From: Dipteronia dyeriana
Lineage: Eukaryota > Streptophyta > Magnoliopsida > Sapindales > Sapindaceae
Assembly (NCBI GenBank): GCA_032871835.1
Contig: CM065296.1
Location: forward strand, 116,198,146-116,262,145
Direction: 5' to 3'
Length of the DNA stretch: 64,000 nucleotides
The notes beneath the pieces were generated by a model. The model saw nothing but the letters and a program-made list of their open reading frames with translations, was not told the DNA's origin and did not search any database. The position numbers and the translations under genes were made by a program. The first letter of the stretch is position 1. Every line of letters begins with the position of its first letter. Shown in pieces: positions 34,478 through 46,836 of this stretch.

Positions 34478-37209
34478 CTATTCCTTCATCTGAATCCGAA
34501 GAGATTCCAAGAACCGGTCCACATGGTGTTTGATTGACAGCTCCAAGTTAGCACGGGCTTTCTCGGTTGCCCTACTCTTCACTTTGAAGAATTCGTTGGC
34601 GGAAACCAGCCCACGTTGAAATTCCCGAAGAAGTAGGGCATCGTAAGCAGTAGATCTTTTAAAACGATCCACCCCTTGAACTTCCAGCTCCAACCTGGCC
34701 TCTTGGGAAAGGGATTCAACTGCCAGCACTTGGCGCTCCAAATCTTCAATTTTATGGACATACGCCGACTTCGCCTGCTCCGCCTCATGCTCGGCTTTGA
34801 GCATAGACTCTTCAGTAGAAGAAAAAAGGTTTTGAAGCGAATCAACCTTCTTCTCTTCCAAAGATGCCTTGTCTTCAGCTTCAACCTGCTTTGCCAGGCA
34901 ATTGTCGGTAAATATCTGCACCAAACCAACATCTTGCTGGTAAGCCTGCTCAGCTCGAGCACGACCCTCCTCACTCGCCTTTAGCTGAGCCTCCAGACGC
35001 TTTATCCGATCAGCCTGACATTGCTGCGTTTGAACAAGCTCAGCAAATTCGGCCACCATCTGCAAAAAAATATATATAGTTAGAAATCCAACGAAGGCAA
35101 AACAGTAAAGGAGTCAGAATTAGCTACTTACATAAGATGCGCCGTTGAAAACGTTTTGGAGACGTTCGGGCAGTGAACCATCTCTAAAACCGCTCCAGCG
35201 GTCTTTCCCGATATATGCCCGACCAGAGGACATCTTCTAGAGCATATCTTTAGGAGAAAGGGATAAAGGAACCCCCGAGGGTTGAGTTCCCAGATTTCCA
35301 GACTCGGGGACAGGAGACGCTCTATTTGGCTCAAGGGGTGGAGAGGAAACCCTGAAGGTTCACCCTCCATATCTCCAACTTCGAGGGTAAAGGAAGTCCT
35401 ACTTGGACCTAAAGTGACATCTGCCGACACTCCGGCACCTACACTCGGGGCAATCTCATCAGTAACATCTTCGTCGCTGGAGTCAATAAAAGTGACTACC
35501 CGAGGAACTTTGAGAAGACGAGGAGGCGAACTAACTGCCTTTCGCTTCTCACCCCGAGAACGATGGAAGAGATCACCAGCAGGATCTTCCGGTAAATCAT
35601 CATGAAAAGACTCAAAAAGCTCGGCAATGACAGGCATTTGATCCGACAAGACGCTACCACCATCGCCAGCCTCAGACAGTCCAACAGGCTCTCCACTTGG
35701 ACTCTCACACTGCCTCTCCCTATTTTTAGGCAGTTGTGTCACGGTCGGCTCGCCTTGGCCACTTGAACCAGCGAGATCCTGAGTAGAAGACTGAGCACCC
35801 GATCAACGCAGTCAGAAATTTGCTCAGCAGTATCAATTTCCTCATAAGGCTCGGGTGGAGCAATACCTTCATCGCCCTGACGGGAAGCCTCCTTCCTGCT
35901 CGCTTGAAGAATTGCCTTTACCTGACAAGCCTGAAAATTGCAGACAACGTTCGTATCGAACACTAAAAATAAAAAATAAAAAAAAAAGGTAATAAGAGGG
36001 TTAGAAAAGGAAATGGAAAAACGAAGAAACACAGTAGAAAGGGCGCTGGGTTACTTACAACGCCTGCGATGGCTCGAAACCTGTTCGAAGAAACCGAGTT
36101 TGATCAAGTCGTCCTCTTTGAAAAGATAGTTATTGCTTCTCTTTTCCAGAGTACGGATAGCAGCCCGGGCCAGCCTCTTCAACTCTGAATCGTTATAATC
36201 AATTGTTTTCTTATTCCACGCCTCAGAGGAACAGAAGAAGCGGGGAACATTCAGCACCATTCGGGAATCCCCAAATCGAACAGTGACTTCTAGCCCGAGA
36301 GCCCCTCCAGCAAAAAACCAATTGTTCTTTCAGAACTTGTTGGATGTGGGGAATCCCCATATAAAGCCCTTCTTTTTCGGGTCATCAGAAGCCTCGACCC
36401 CCCGATTCGCCTTCACTTCTCTAGGGATCCAACTTTCTGAAGGAGTAGACGTAAGAAAGTAGGTCCCCGTTTTACTAACCTGCCTCAGCGTAAAGAAATG
36501 TCTGATTTCATTCGGGGAAGACGGTGAAAGGTTCATTCGGCTGAACATGTGCCACATGCACATCAAGACTTTATAACTATTCGGGGCCAACTGAGCTGGG
36601 GCTATCCCTGCTTCAGCTAAAAACCGGGCAATAAAATGCTGAAGGGGAAGTGTGACGCCGCAGCAAAGCATCGATCCATAAATCGTGATCATCCCCTCAT
36701 GAGGATTCCATACGGCTCTACGCCCCGTAGGAACCAAAGTGACTGAGTCGGGCAAATCAAATCGGGATCGGTATTTCTCTATCTCAGCTGGCCCGACCAC
36801 ATTTGGTTCAATATCAAAACCACTCGGGCGAGTGTCAGAAAATGAAAGGCGAGACGCCCTGTGTACATCAACGTCCCCCTCATTAACAGTTTGTTCCCCA
36901 GTCTGAACACTGCTCGAGCCGTGCTTGTATGCCGTGCTTGTATACCTTGCTTGTGCTTTGATGTTTACCCATCCTTCGAGAAGATACCCTGTGATCAGAA
37001 ATATCAGAATCAGAACTAGAGGAAGAACTCGATACGGGGCTGAAAGTGACGTCAGGGTAAAGCCCAGAAACATCGACCTCTAAAAATGGAGGTTCATCTA
37101 TTGGAATATCCCCCAGTAATCGTCTAATTCAAGATACTAACTGGAAATCCCCACGCTCTAATGCATCAAAAGCAATTTTAAAGAGACGATGACTAGAAGA
37201 TGGTCCTAT
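34478..37209 (-). pseudogene. antisense gene of element B, gypsy-type putative transposase domain plus coiled coil
   Basis: It is antisense to gag-pol and matches the gene at 14293-17120. The position of the start codon, by comparison with A, is ATA (37207-37209 on plus, TAT). Exon 1 ends at 36059 and contains SVTLVPTGRRAVWNP, YGSMLCCGVTLPLQHF and IRHFFTLRQVSKTGTYF; a stop falls soon after the start and another at about 36329. Intron 1 (35963-36058) and intron 2 (35060-35131) have GT/AG borders and the same phases as in A. Exon 2 shows SRGEKRKAVSSP and VTFIDSSDEDVTDE. Exon 3 (34478-35059) is a fully open coiled coil of about 190 residues (RIKRLEAQLKASEE, KIEDLERQVLAVE). The product is unknown. 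Confidence 0.72.
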
Positions 37210-37714
37210 TGAAACTAACCTTGAATTGAGACTGACGCAAGATCTTCAAAGTGGAGAGTCGCGAACTTCTGAATGAAGAAATTTGAGTTTAAAGAAATTT
37301 GAGTTTAAAGAAATTTTTGCTGGATTTTTTAGAATAAACCAACAGTCGCTCAACGAAGGATTTAAAGGCGAGATGGCACGAAACCCTAGGGTTTCAAAGC
37401 GGGAAAAAGTTATGACGAAACCAGACGTCGATGACAGCGTTTGGATAAACGCAAAAGTCACTTCTCATAAACGATATTGAAAAACGAAGAGACAAGAGAC
37501 ACGTGTCAAGACAAGAAGTAGCCCTCAACCGTCAAAACTTTGGAACGTCGCTATCATTTAAGATCTTGCGTGACAAAGCAAATCGAAATTACAGAGTCAC
37601 CATTAAAATACTTCATTATGGCAAGACGGTTTTTCTGACAAAAGGAATTCAAAACGATTAAAATATTCTTGCCCGAAATAAAGTCTTCTCGACAAAAATA
37701 TTTTAAGGGGTTAT
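37210..37714. other. leader of the antisense gene and polypurine tract of element B
   Basis: Noncoding. It is the leader side of the minus-strand antisense gene and, at the end, ttttaagggg (37701-37710) is the likely polypurine tract next to the 3' LTR. The 'ctagggtttc' motif near 37387 matches the corresponding part of element A. Confidence 0.5.
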
Positions 37715-38542
37715 TATTGTATGTAAATTTTACCAAGCATACACGTCATTGACAGGAAAGAAAAAATATCCAGGTGTATGCTTAGATGGACATCCGGGAA
37801 ATATCCTACAATGCATCATTAAAGAGGAGCAAGCCCGAATAAGCATATACCGAAAGACCTACTCGGGACTGGCTAAAACAACGCATTCACTCGGGCTCAA
37901 ACGGCACTACTCGGGACCATCATGTATCAGTCTTACTCGGGAGCAAATACAACCCGAATAAGAATTTATCGTACGGGTTAAGTCATTAAATACATGAAGG
38001 AATCCCAAATAATGGACCTTTGAGTTAGAAGAGTCCCCCAAACAGGAAACAACTTGATTCATTTTCGAAGACTACATTCTTATAAGGAAACAAGTCAAAT
38101 TGAACTACGCTACTAGAATCCCACTCAATTTCCATAAGAGACTCCGAAACAGGAAAGAAGACAAATCAACCTCAAGCAAGTAACCAAATCATAATTAAAT
38201 ACAAATATCTTGTATTATTTGTACAAAGCATATTAGGGTTCTATAAGCATATAAATAGACCCATAATCTGGCTCAAAAAGATATAGACAATATAGCATAC
38301 AGTAATCACAAATAATACATAGAGAAAAAGGGAGATCGAGAGCTTGTAAAAACATCTTATTCTCTTACTGGATTTTGGCTTGGTTGATCTTTCAACCACC
38401 CGTGGATGTTTCTCCGACCATCGGAGTTTTACCACGTAAAACTTGTCTTTTTTACTCTCTTTACATCTCTTTCTCTTTGAATCAATAGCCAAAATCCAGT
38501 CATTGTTGGCTTTCTGGCATAATCTAAAAAACGACATCAACA
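37715..38542 (+). repeat. 3' LTR of element B
   Basis: It is 828 bp and pairs with 26218-27061. The second base of the start has changed (TG to TA). It ends CATCAACA and is followed by the ATTTT duplication at 38543-38547. Confidence 0.88.
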
Positions 38543-38547
38543 ATTTT

Positions 38548-39424
38548 TATTTTATTTAAACATTACAAGAAGCTCTATTCATTTGAACCTTTATAGTGAA
38601 ATAGACATTTTTGTTTCAAAGATTCTAAACATAATAGAAAACAATTATCTTGTGCAGTCTCGATAAGTTTTATCCCCATATCAAACGCACCAATAAAGTA
38701 CAGGTTAACAATACCCTTTGTGTTATATATATACAATGTAGCAATTTTAACTTTAATTGAAGTGAGATAAATCTCCTAATAGAATGGAATCTGAATTTGC
38801 AATTTATTTATTTGTTTCCATTAATGAAGTTACATATTTCCTTTTCTTCCTCACTGCTACATGAATAATGACTAAAAATGGTCTTCTCGTTTACTTTAAC
38901 TCGTAAGAAAACTAGTTTGACATTGAAATATATCCAAAACGTGGAACTGCGTGAAGAAGCCTGACGCTAGGTAATTTCTCTCGAGTCCGTGCCTGGAAAA
39001 CGAGGTACAAGTGTACAACAACATTGGAACGACCTTTGACTTCAACATTTGATTTGTCAAGTGTCAAAGTGTCAAAGTGTCAAACACATAAGAGAATCCA
39101 TTTAACTACTACAATGTCGCGTGTAGAGACACACAGTTCGTGGCAACGTTATTTGCCCTTTTATAATTAGGTCACCGCACAAATCGAGGACGAAATAGAA
39201 GAATTGAATACTAGCTGTAATTTTCTTGCTTTCAAATTCGGGGGAAGTTTGGCGGATGGACCACTAACAGTGAAACCCTTTAATTTTCGGTTTCCGTCCA
39301 CGGTCAATCAAGCAGCGCCGACTTTTATTCCAGAAATGACATTCATTTGGCGTTTACATTGAGCCGAATTCAATATAACAGATGGCAGAATCAGAAACAC
39401 AAAAACAAAAATTGGATTTATTAT
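38548..39424. other. intergenic DNA right of element B
   Basis: No gene was seen. A small direct repeat of 'gtgtcaaa' units (about 39058-39085) is present. The rest is AT-rich with no credible open frames. Confidence 0.5.
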
Positions 39425-40104
39425 TAAGGGTTCATTTGTTTTTTTTTCTGAAAATTGAACAGATCTGAATTTTTATAATGACTAAATAGGGATTGAAATC
39501 TGAACCTGAATGATATGTTTTTTTTTCTCACATCTGAATATATTGTCAATACGTTTGTTTTTTAAACGTAAAATTGTCTAAATATAAGTAATTTTACATA
39601 TAATATGGAATAAAACCAATCCAAAAATAATAATTATATATGAACACATATGATCATGAATATTCATGATCTTCATCTTTGATTACAAACAAACTTTATT
39701 TTTCTAAGAAAAGAAAATGTTTTTTTTTAAATAACATCAGAAAAAATTGTACAAAACACTCTAATATATATAACCATAATATTTTATTTGGGTTCTTTTT
39801 TATTTTTAAAGTTATATAAAATAAGTAATATATTAAAATAAAGATTTTTATATCATATGTAATTTTGTTAAAATTGAAAATATGTTATATATGGGGTATA
39901 GTATCGGAAGAAAATATTTTAGATTGCATCTAATGCAATTCATTGATTTGCAATTAAGTTAAAAGCCATGATTTTTTACTTTTTATTTTAAGTTGTTTTT
40001 TATGATTTTTAAGTTATTTGACCACTTAAAAAAACAAACAAAACAACTTAATAATTATGATTCAGATCCATTAAGTTATAAGTGGAAAAAACAAACGACC
40101 CCTA
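39425..40104. repeat. hAT-like non-autonomous element, copy 2
   Basis: Its ends are inverted: 'aagggttcatttgttttttt' at the left and 'aaaaaacaaacgacccctaa' at the right. The interior matches 1-763 in the same order. No clean 8-bp target duplication is visible, so it is probably old. It has no coding sequence. Confidence 0.6.
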
Positions 40105-40384
40105 AGTGTCAAATGTACTAAACCAATGGTCTGAACTTTTCTATTAATTTATATGTTTTCACCCTACTAAAAATAAAATTAATCAATAACATTGATTTAT
40201 ACGAGATGAGGTGAAGATCTAAATTCTAAAAAATTAGAGACTGAAATGAAAACTTTTAAAATATTAAGATAATTTCATAAACTTATTTTTTTCCATTAAA
40301 TTTATATAAAAAACAAATTGAAGGAAGGGCCGAAAGGGGGCATGGCCCCTATTGGGCACCTCCCTCCACAGTGGCTCCATTCTG

Positions 40385-41015
40385 AGCTAGTCATGACCAC
40401 GGTTCCGGTTCGATTCGATTCGATTCAATTCGGTTTCGAACGGTCGGTTCCGATTTCATAAAGACCTAAAATCGGAATTGAAATCGGAACCGAAACCGAA
40501 ATCGAAACCGAAACCGTCTGGAGGGGGTTTCGATTCTGGTTTCGGCTAGGTTCAGACGGTTCGGTTCTTTAAAAAAAAATCCACAATCATTAGTTGTCAC
40601 AAAGCCAAATACTCAGATCTCCCATCTTCTAACCCAGATCATCAATCATCATTATCCCCAATTACCCAGATCATCAATCATTATTATCAGCCTGCATCAC
40701 ACAAATCATGGAGAAGAAGAAAAATAAAAATCACAAATCATCACACAAATCACAAATCACAAATCACATACTGAATAGAAGAAGAGATCGAAGAGAGAGA
40801 TGATCGACGATCGAAGAGAGAGACGATCGGCGATCGGCGGTGACTGAAAGAAGAAGAGATCGTCTGTGAGAGGGATCGATGGAAGTCCGGTGATTGAGTG
40901 TTGTCGTTTGGATCGAAAGAAAGAAATAGAGAGATGGAGAGAGATCATAGAGAAAGAAATAGAGATATGATGATTGAGTGTTCTCTAGACGTCTATAACA
41001 GAAGAAGATAGAAAT

Positions 41016-41048
<33 letters not shown>

Positions 41049-41284
41049 GTGGCGGTCAAACCTAAATAAATAAATAAAAATGTTTGGAACCGACGGTACT
41101 AGAATCGGAACCGAACCGTCGGTTTCTAGTTGATTTTTTTTGAAAGAGAATCGGAACTGAACCTTCAGCTCTATAGTTACGGTTACGGTTACGGTTTTAA
41201 AACCGATTATACGGTTTCAGTTACAATTTATTCTATACGATTACAATAGTTTCACGGTTCGAACTGAACCGTGATCATATCTAC
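40385..41284. repeat. TIR-bearing repeat rich in 'cggttc/gaaccg' motifs
   Basis: The left end ('catgaccacggttccggttcg') and the right end ('gaactgaaccgtgatcatat') are roughly inverted. The outer 150-200 bp on each side consist of many short 'aaccg/cggtt' repeats, while the middle (about 40600-41040) is GA-rich with a CA/TA microsatellite near 41016-41048. The structure resembles a non-autonomous DNA transposon with repetitive subterminal regions, but I found no clear target duplication and cannot name the superfamily. Confidence 0.45.
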
Positions 41285-42799
41285 TCTGGGTGTCCCTGAC
41301 CATTGAAATGTTAACGGTTTTATATATTTTTTTCTTTCCATTTCTCTATTTCTCTTGGATTTTTTTCTTTATCCAGACAGTATTGATATGTCAACTTTTT
41401 CAAAGGCCGGTGCACCAGAGATTTTTTTTCTAATAATTAACTAGAGTGTTTGAATGGACTCGTACTTTTTAATATGTTATAATTAATTCACTATTGAGCA
41501 TTTTTTATTGAACCACCACACTTTATATTCAAAAAGTTATACATGTGATTGAATATCTATGACGGAATTCGAATTCCAATGGTGTGTACGTATCGAACCA
41601 AAACTTATCCCCTAGTCTTTTTATCTTCATACATGGCGATTGTCAACCCTATGGCATTTTAGTTGACATTATAATTTGTCCTTTACACAATTATGCATGG
41701 TTTGGAGTTTGGAAACAGACCTCATAATTTTCTCAAAGTACGTCATCTTATCAATGAGAAATTTGCTTGGATACGGATTTTTATTTTTTTTTTAACCCAG
41801 TAGTATACTCCTTTCCTATTATCTTCCTGGTTAGAACTATATTAATTTCTTTATTGTATTCAAATGATGATTTGTTTGAATGGAAGACAGTAGATGATTT
41901 GTAAGTTGTGGTAGATGCATTTTTACACGTTGAATGAATGTACAAGTTATAAACCAAGTAAAGTGTACATGATAATGAGTGGGAGGACATATTTGGACAA
42001 GCATTTATGATTTATCAATAGTAATACATCAATATCATCAGAGGACGTCCTCCACCATCTATCGTATTCATTTGCCTACTGTTCTACTGATATTGGCCGA
42101 CTTCATGTCAAGTGTAGCTGATGTTATTAATCAACACGATCGACTAAGCCACGCGCGTGCAATGTTAATAACTTAATATATAAGAACTCATATAGTAATA
42201 TGTTATGGCAGTTATGCTAATAAAATATCGTTTAAAAATTAAACTACTATTACTCGATAGTAAAGAGTTATATATTGTTCATAAAGATCTTTTATACCGG
42301 CTCATCTAGTATATTATATTGGATTGAATTGTATTATTATAAATATAAATCTACGTTTAATGATGTACTGTATTATATTGTATTAAATTATTCCAATACA
42401 ATATTATATTATAAGAATATAATAAGAAAAAAAATCATTTTAAATAAATATTTTTATATAAAAAATCAATAAATATTTATCTTCATTGATACAACAATTT
42501 AAATAAATAATATTTTATAAATAAAATAAATATTTCCAATCTAATTTTGAAATTATATAAAAGAAAAATCATAAGCATAACACATAATTTCATCGATATT
42601 TCATATTTATTAAAAAGGAAGGGAAAATAAAGTAATAATATAACTAATATCATCAAATATTATGTACTAACTGATACGATATTTATTGTATTATACAACT
42701 AAAACATATTATTCTTCTAAATACTGTATTATATTATTTTAATATATTTTAATTGATTAATACAATTCAATATATACTATCAAACATGACTTTAGTACG
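41285..42799. other. AT-rich intergenic DNA
   Basis: No gene was seen. Around 42305-42785 the sequence is made of 'tgtattatattg'-like pieces and its ends look inverted, like a decayed MITE, but I cannot set boundaries. Confidence 0.4.
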
Positions 42800-42840
42800 A
42801 GGGAGGGAGGGAGGGAGGGAGGGAGGGAGGGAGGGAGGGG
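42800..42840 (+). repeat. (GGGA)n microsatellite, about ten units
   Basis: Ten consecutive GGGA-type units lie in a very AT-rich neighbourhood. Repeated G3 runs separated by one base form the consensus of an intramolecular G-quadruplex. Confidence 0.95.
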
Positions 42841-45800
42841 ATGGAAGTTCCGCATTATTTGGATATTACTATATTTTTTTAATTAAAAGCATAATCATTT
42901 ATTAAAAATATAAATATTATAATAAATAGAGGAAAAATCTGACATCACTAATTATATTTCCATATTTGTGTATGTAACCCTTATGATCCGATTATTAACT
43001 GATCTAGTAAACACGGTAATTACTAATTGCGATTAAGGAATTAACTATTAAGTTTCTTTTTCCTCATTAGGATTTCTAATTAGAAAATCCGGACTTAATG
43101 TAGGATTGAAAATCGATTCTTTTTAGGATTTGATTTACATTATATATATATATATATATATGAATTATTAATTAGGGATCTCGTAAAAAAAATTGTATGG
43201 AATCCCACACTTGATAATTGCAATATATAGTATTAAAACAAAGTAAAAATGTGTTACATATTTCTTTAAATTCGTATGAGAAAGTCATTGTCAATTGATA
43301 GATTTTACAAAAGAATTAAAACGTTAGTTCATCTTTATCACTATCTAAACAATATTATATTTAGTTTTTAATTTATTTATTTTTGCGTTAACATTTGTTT
43401 TTGTAATGGCACCCCCAAAGTTAAAATCTTGGCTTCGCCCTGTTTGTTTTTATATATTGTATTAGATACGAGAGTAAAATGTATTAAATGATATGAGTGT
43501 TAGGACCAGTTTGGTATTGCCGTAACTTTTGTAATAATCATTGTTACTTGTACTGAATGAATAATTAGATGTGAAATTAATCAACAGATGTTTGGTTAAT
43601 TGTATTTTTAAAACCACTGTAGCTCAAAAGTAGTATACATATATTTGGTAATTTTATTGGAAAAGTGCTGAGATTAGTTACAATGACTAAAATGTACATA
43701 GGTTTAGACCATATATATATATTTGACATTAATTACATATATTAAATGAATATTTAAGTAGATTATTTTAATTAGAAAAAAAAAATCATAAGAACAATAA
43801 AAAGATTTTTAAAAGATTTTATAAATCAAATTAATATTTAAATAAAATATTAAATTTTGAGATGAAATAAGGAATATAAATGATTTTAATTTGATTTCAT
43901 AAGGATAACAACGATATTTTAAAAGAAATATTAAATGCTGAAATAGATTATTCCATAATCACTTTCAAAAAGTAACTATTCACCTATTTCTTAAAATTAC
44001 TTTTAAAACTTGTTAGATTATGAATTAATCACTTTTAAAAATTTTAATAAATAATATTTTATATTAAAATTATAAAATAGTCTGATTTCAACTTTTTCAA
44101 CGTAATATCAAACTTACGGTTAGACCGTGTTTGTATTATATTGTCTTATACAAAATAATCTTTGTAATACAGTGGGATCCACACTACTTAATGCAGAGGT
44201 GAAGGTGGATTTATGATGTATTAGCTCTAGCCTCAAGCCATCTGGCCATCACCCCATCTCTCCATTCTCTTCTTTCTTTCTGGATTCCCCTATTTTTTTT
44301 GTCATATTTATCTTTCTAATTAATATAAATTTTTGTTACGTATGAAATGCATTTTATTTTGACTGGTAAATGATTGTTTGAAATTTCTTTCGGACTATTT
44401 TTTTTTATGTAGAAATATTAATTAAAACACTGTACTATATTAAATATTTTTAAAATTTATTACATGAATTATAATTTATTTAATTATACATTGATTATTA
44501 TTTTTAAAAATATAATATTACAACAAGTATTTATTTTATAATATCATTTTTATATAAAATCATATCCAAAATTTATATAATTTAATAAAATCTAATATAA
44601 AATATTATCAAATCAATACATATCGTTATATTTTTATCATGTGTATTATTGTGAATAAAGTTCAATTACTGATATAGTAAACGTGTGACCATATGTATTA
44701 GTATGTTCAATACATACTTGCAGCATGTACTCATGAGAAAAAACATAGATAAAGTTTTAGTCATTACGTTTGTATAAGACAATTTAGATGGAAATGACAT
44801 GTTTTTGACATTTTTAGATTTATCATGTTATATTAATAATAAGTTGATATATATATATATTAAAAATAATTCAAATTCTAGATTAGGTTTTATGAAATTA
44901 CTTAGTCTATCTCCGATCCAAAAATCCATTTTTATGCAATTTTAACATTAAAATGGTGTAACTTTTATACTATTTAACCTTTTCATATCTAATCTATTGT
45001 ACCAAATGGTCCAAATGTTACACTACAAAAAATATTCCCTTAAATATTCTCTTTATTTATTCATTTTTATTTATTCACAATTAATATTTCATCCCGTAAT
45101 TAACATAATATTGTAATAAGTTATGAAATTAGTACATTAAAAATAAATTTAAATTTAATTAGTTAAAATATTGCATTAATTATTAAAATAACTTAAAGAT
45201 TACATTTCATAAAATAAAAAGAAAAAAACATTAAAATAAAAATGTATATCGATCATTATTTAATTATCTGAATTAGTATATTTATCCCGCAATGACCAAT
45301 TAATAAATGTTAATATAAATAATAATTAAATAAAATAAAATTATTAAACAATAAAAAGGATTAAATTGAAGTCATAATATATTTTATTAATTTTGGATCA
45401 TACTGTGATTAAATCAAACTTTAGGGATGAAAAAAAAAGCAATTTTTACGCCATTTGAACATCGCCAAGGATTGTGCAACACCGTTCGCTGAAACTTAAA
45501 TGGCGCAAACAATGGCGTTGGGTTGGAGATCTCTTTTTGCTACAAAATAGAATTTGATATCATGATTAATAAAAAGTACTTTGATACAGATCGGTCCATA
45601 TCTAAAATATTAATCCATATATTTTTATTGATCAAAAGAACTAACATTTAATATCAAATATCTTTAATAATTTTTTAACTAATTAAAATATAGAGTAAGT
45701 ATATGGATACTAATACCCATGTATCGACTCTGATCTATAATTTTGTCAAAATAATTGGATGACAATTTTTTAAAATTTAAAATGCGCTATATAAATGACT

Positions 45801-45998
45801 GAGACGAAGCATTTTAGTCATAAATCAACGGGGTAGGAGACGGCATTTATGAATAGAGCTGTATCATTCATTGTGCATCATTAATTATCATTACCTACTC
45901 ATATTGACACCAGTCTTTAATTGTAGTTTTGTAGATGATGTTATTAATGAAGGTCCAACAGCAATCATCATCAACTGCAACCAGAGCTTAGCGTATGC

Positions 45999-46002
<4 letters not shown>
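42841..46002. other. AT-rich intergenic DNA with decayed MITEs
   Basis: No gene was seen. Two likely MITEs: 43503-44120, with 'ggaccagtttggtattgccgt' left and 'cgtaatatcaaacttacggt' right, and 44899-45545, with 'tctatctccgatccaaaaat' left and 'gcgttgggttggagatctct' right. Both assignments rest only on inverted ends. A fragment at 43402-43441 ('ggcacccccaaagttaaaat') resembles a transposon end. A TA microsatellite lies at about 43141-43161. Confidence 0.35.

Positions 46003-46040
<38 letters not shown>
46003..46040. repeat. (AT)n microsatellite
   Basis: An uninterrupted AT dinucleotide run of about 38 bp. Confidence 0.95.
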
Positions 46041-46048
<8 letters not shown>

Positions 46049-46215
46049 TAGTTCTAAACCATCTCAAAGTTTAACCCAGGTTTCAATCCAATGATATAAA
46101 AAATGAGTTGTTATCACCACATAAAATATAAAATGATGTGATTATTGAAAAAATCACTTCTTACGTCATTTAGGTTAAAATTTATATTAATTTTTTTTAT
46201 TAATTAGTATTAGTG

Positions 46216-46620
46216 ATATATGAGTGGTTCTCTCATAAGTCATAAGGGATCCCTCATTTTAAATTCGGTATGGATTATTATGAAATTACATTCATTCTTA
46301 TAATTTTTTGATCTGATTTTTTTTTTTGTGGATGATATGTCTAATGAAATCTACATATAAATAAAATTTTAAATTTTTTCAAGTACTACAACTATTTTTC
46401 TTGAATTTTCCTAGATTTCACTATTTTTTTGATGCCGTTGTATTTAACAAAATCATGATAAATAGTTGTGGTGTTTCAAAAATTCTCAAATTTTATTCAT
46501 AAGTAGATTTAACTGAAAATATCATCCACAAAAAAAACATATCAAAATTGTATGCGATTTCATAGTGGTCATTACCAAAATTAAAATAAAAGATTCCTTA
46601 TGAAAGAACCACTCATATAT
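46216..46620. repeat. foldback element 1 (about 405 bp)
   Basis: The ends are 'tatatgagtggttctctcat' and 'cttatgaaagaaccactcat'. Inside, 'gtggatgatatgtctaatg' and 'aaatctacatataaataaaa' on the left pair with 'attttattcataagtagatt' and 'gaaaatatcatccac' on the right, so nearly the whole element can fold into one hairpin centred near 46420. Confidence 0.75.
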
Positions 46621-46640
46621 ATATATATATATATATATAT

Positions 46641-46792
46641 TGTCAGTTCGAACTGTTATAAGATATGTCAATTCCTTACATGTAAACCATTGGATTTAAA
46701 TGTTTTGACTTGACTGTATTCACTTATCAAAGCATCTTTTAAATCAAATAGTCAACATACAAGGAACTTATATATTTTATATAAGTTTGAAA
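46641..46792. repeat. foldback element 2a (about 152 bp)
   Basis: The left arm 'gttcgaactgttataagata...aattccttacat' pairs imperfectly with the right arm 'gtcaacatacaaggaactta...ataagtttgaa'. A related copy lies at 47171-47325. Confidence 0.65.
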
Positions 46793-46836
46793 TAACAATA
46801 AAAAGACTATATATATGAAACGTTTCTCCTCTTTAG

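Larger units (their letters stand above)
26218..38542 (+). mobile_element. LTR retrotransposon B, Ty3/Gypsy, Tat/Grande type (plus orientation)
   Basis: LTRs at 26218-27061 and 37715-38542 enclose gag, protease, RT, RNase H, a second RNase H, integrase and an antisense gene. A 5-bp target duplication ATTTT lies at 26213-26217 and 38543-38547. The element is a relative of A: they share the order of all domains, the LTR ends, the primer-binding site and the antisense gene, but the central part of the LTRs differs, so they are different subfamilies. Frames are longer than in A, with fewer breaks, suggesting less decay. It is not autonomous: start codons of gag and of the antisense gene are ATA and RT is interrupted. 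Confidence 0.92.

Noticed and set aside
40757..41033. Serine/leucine-rich minus frames
   Set aside because: They come from GA-rich low-complexity sequence within a repeat.
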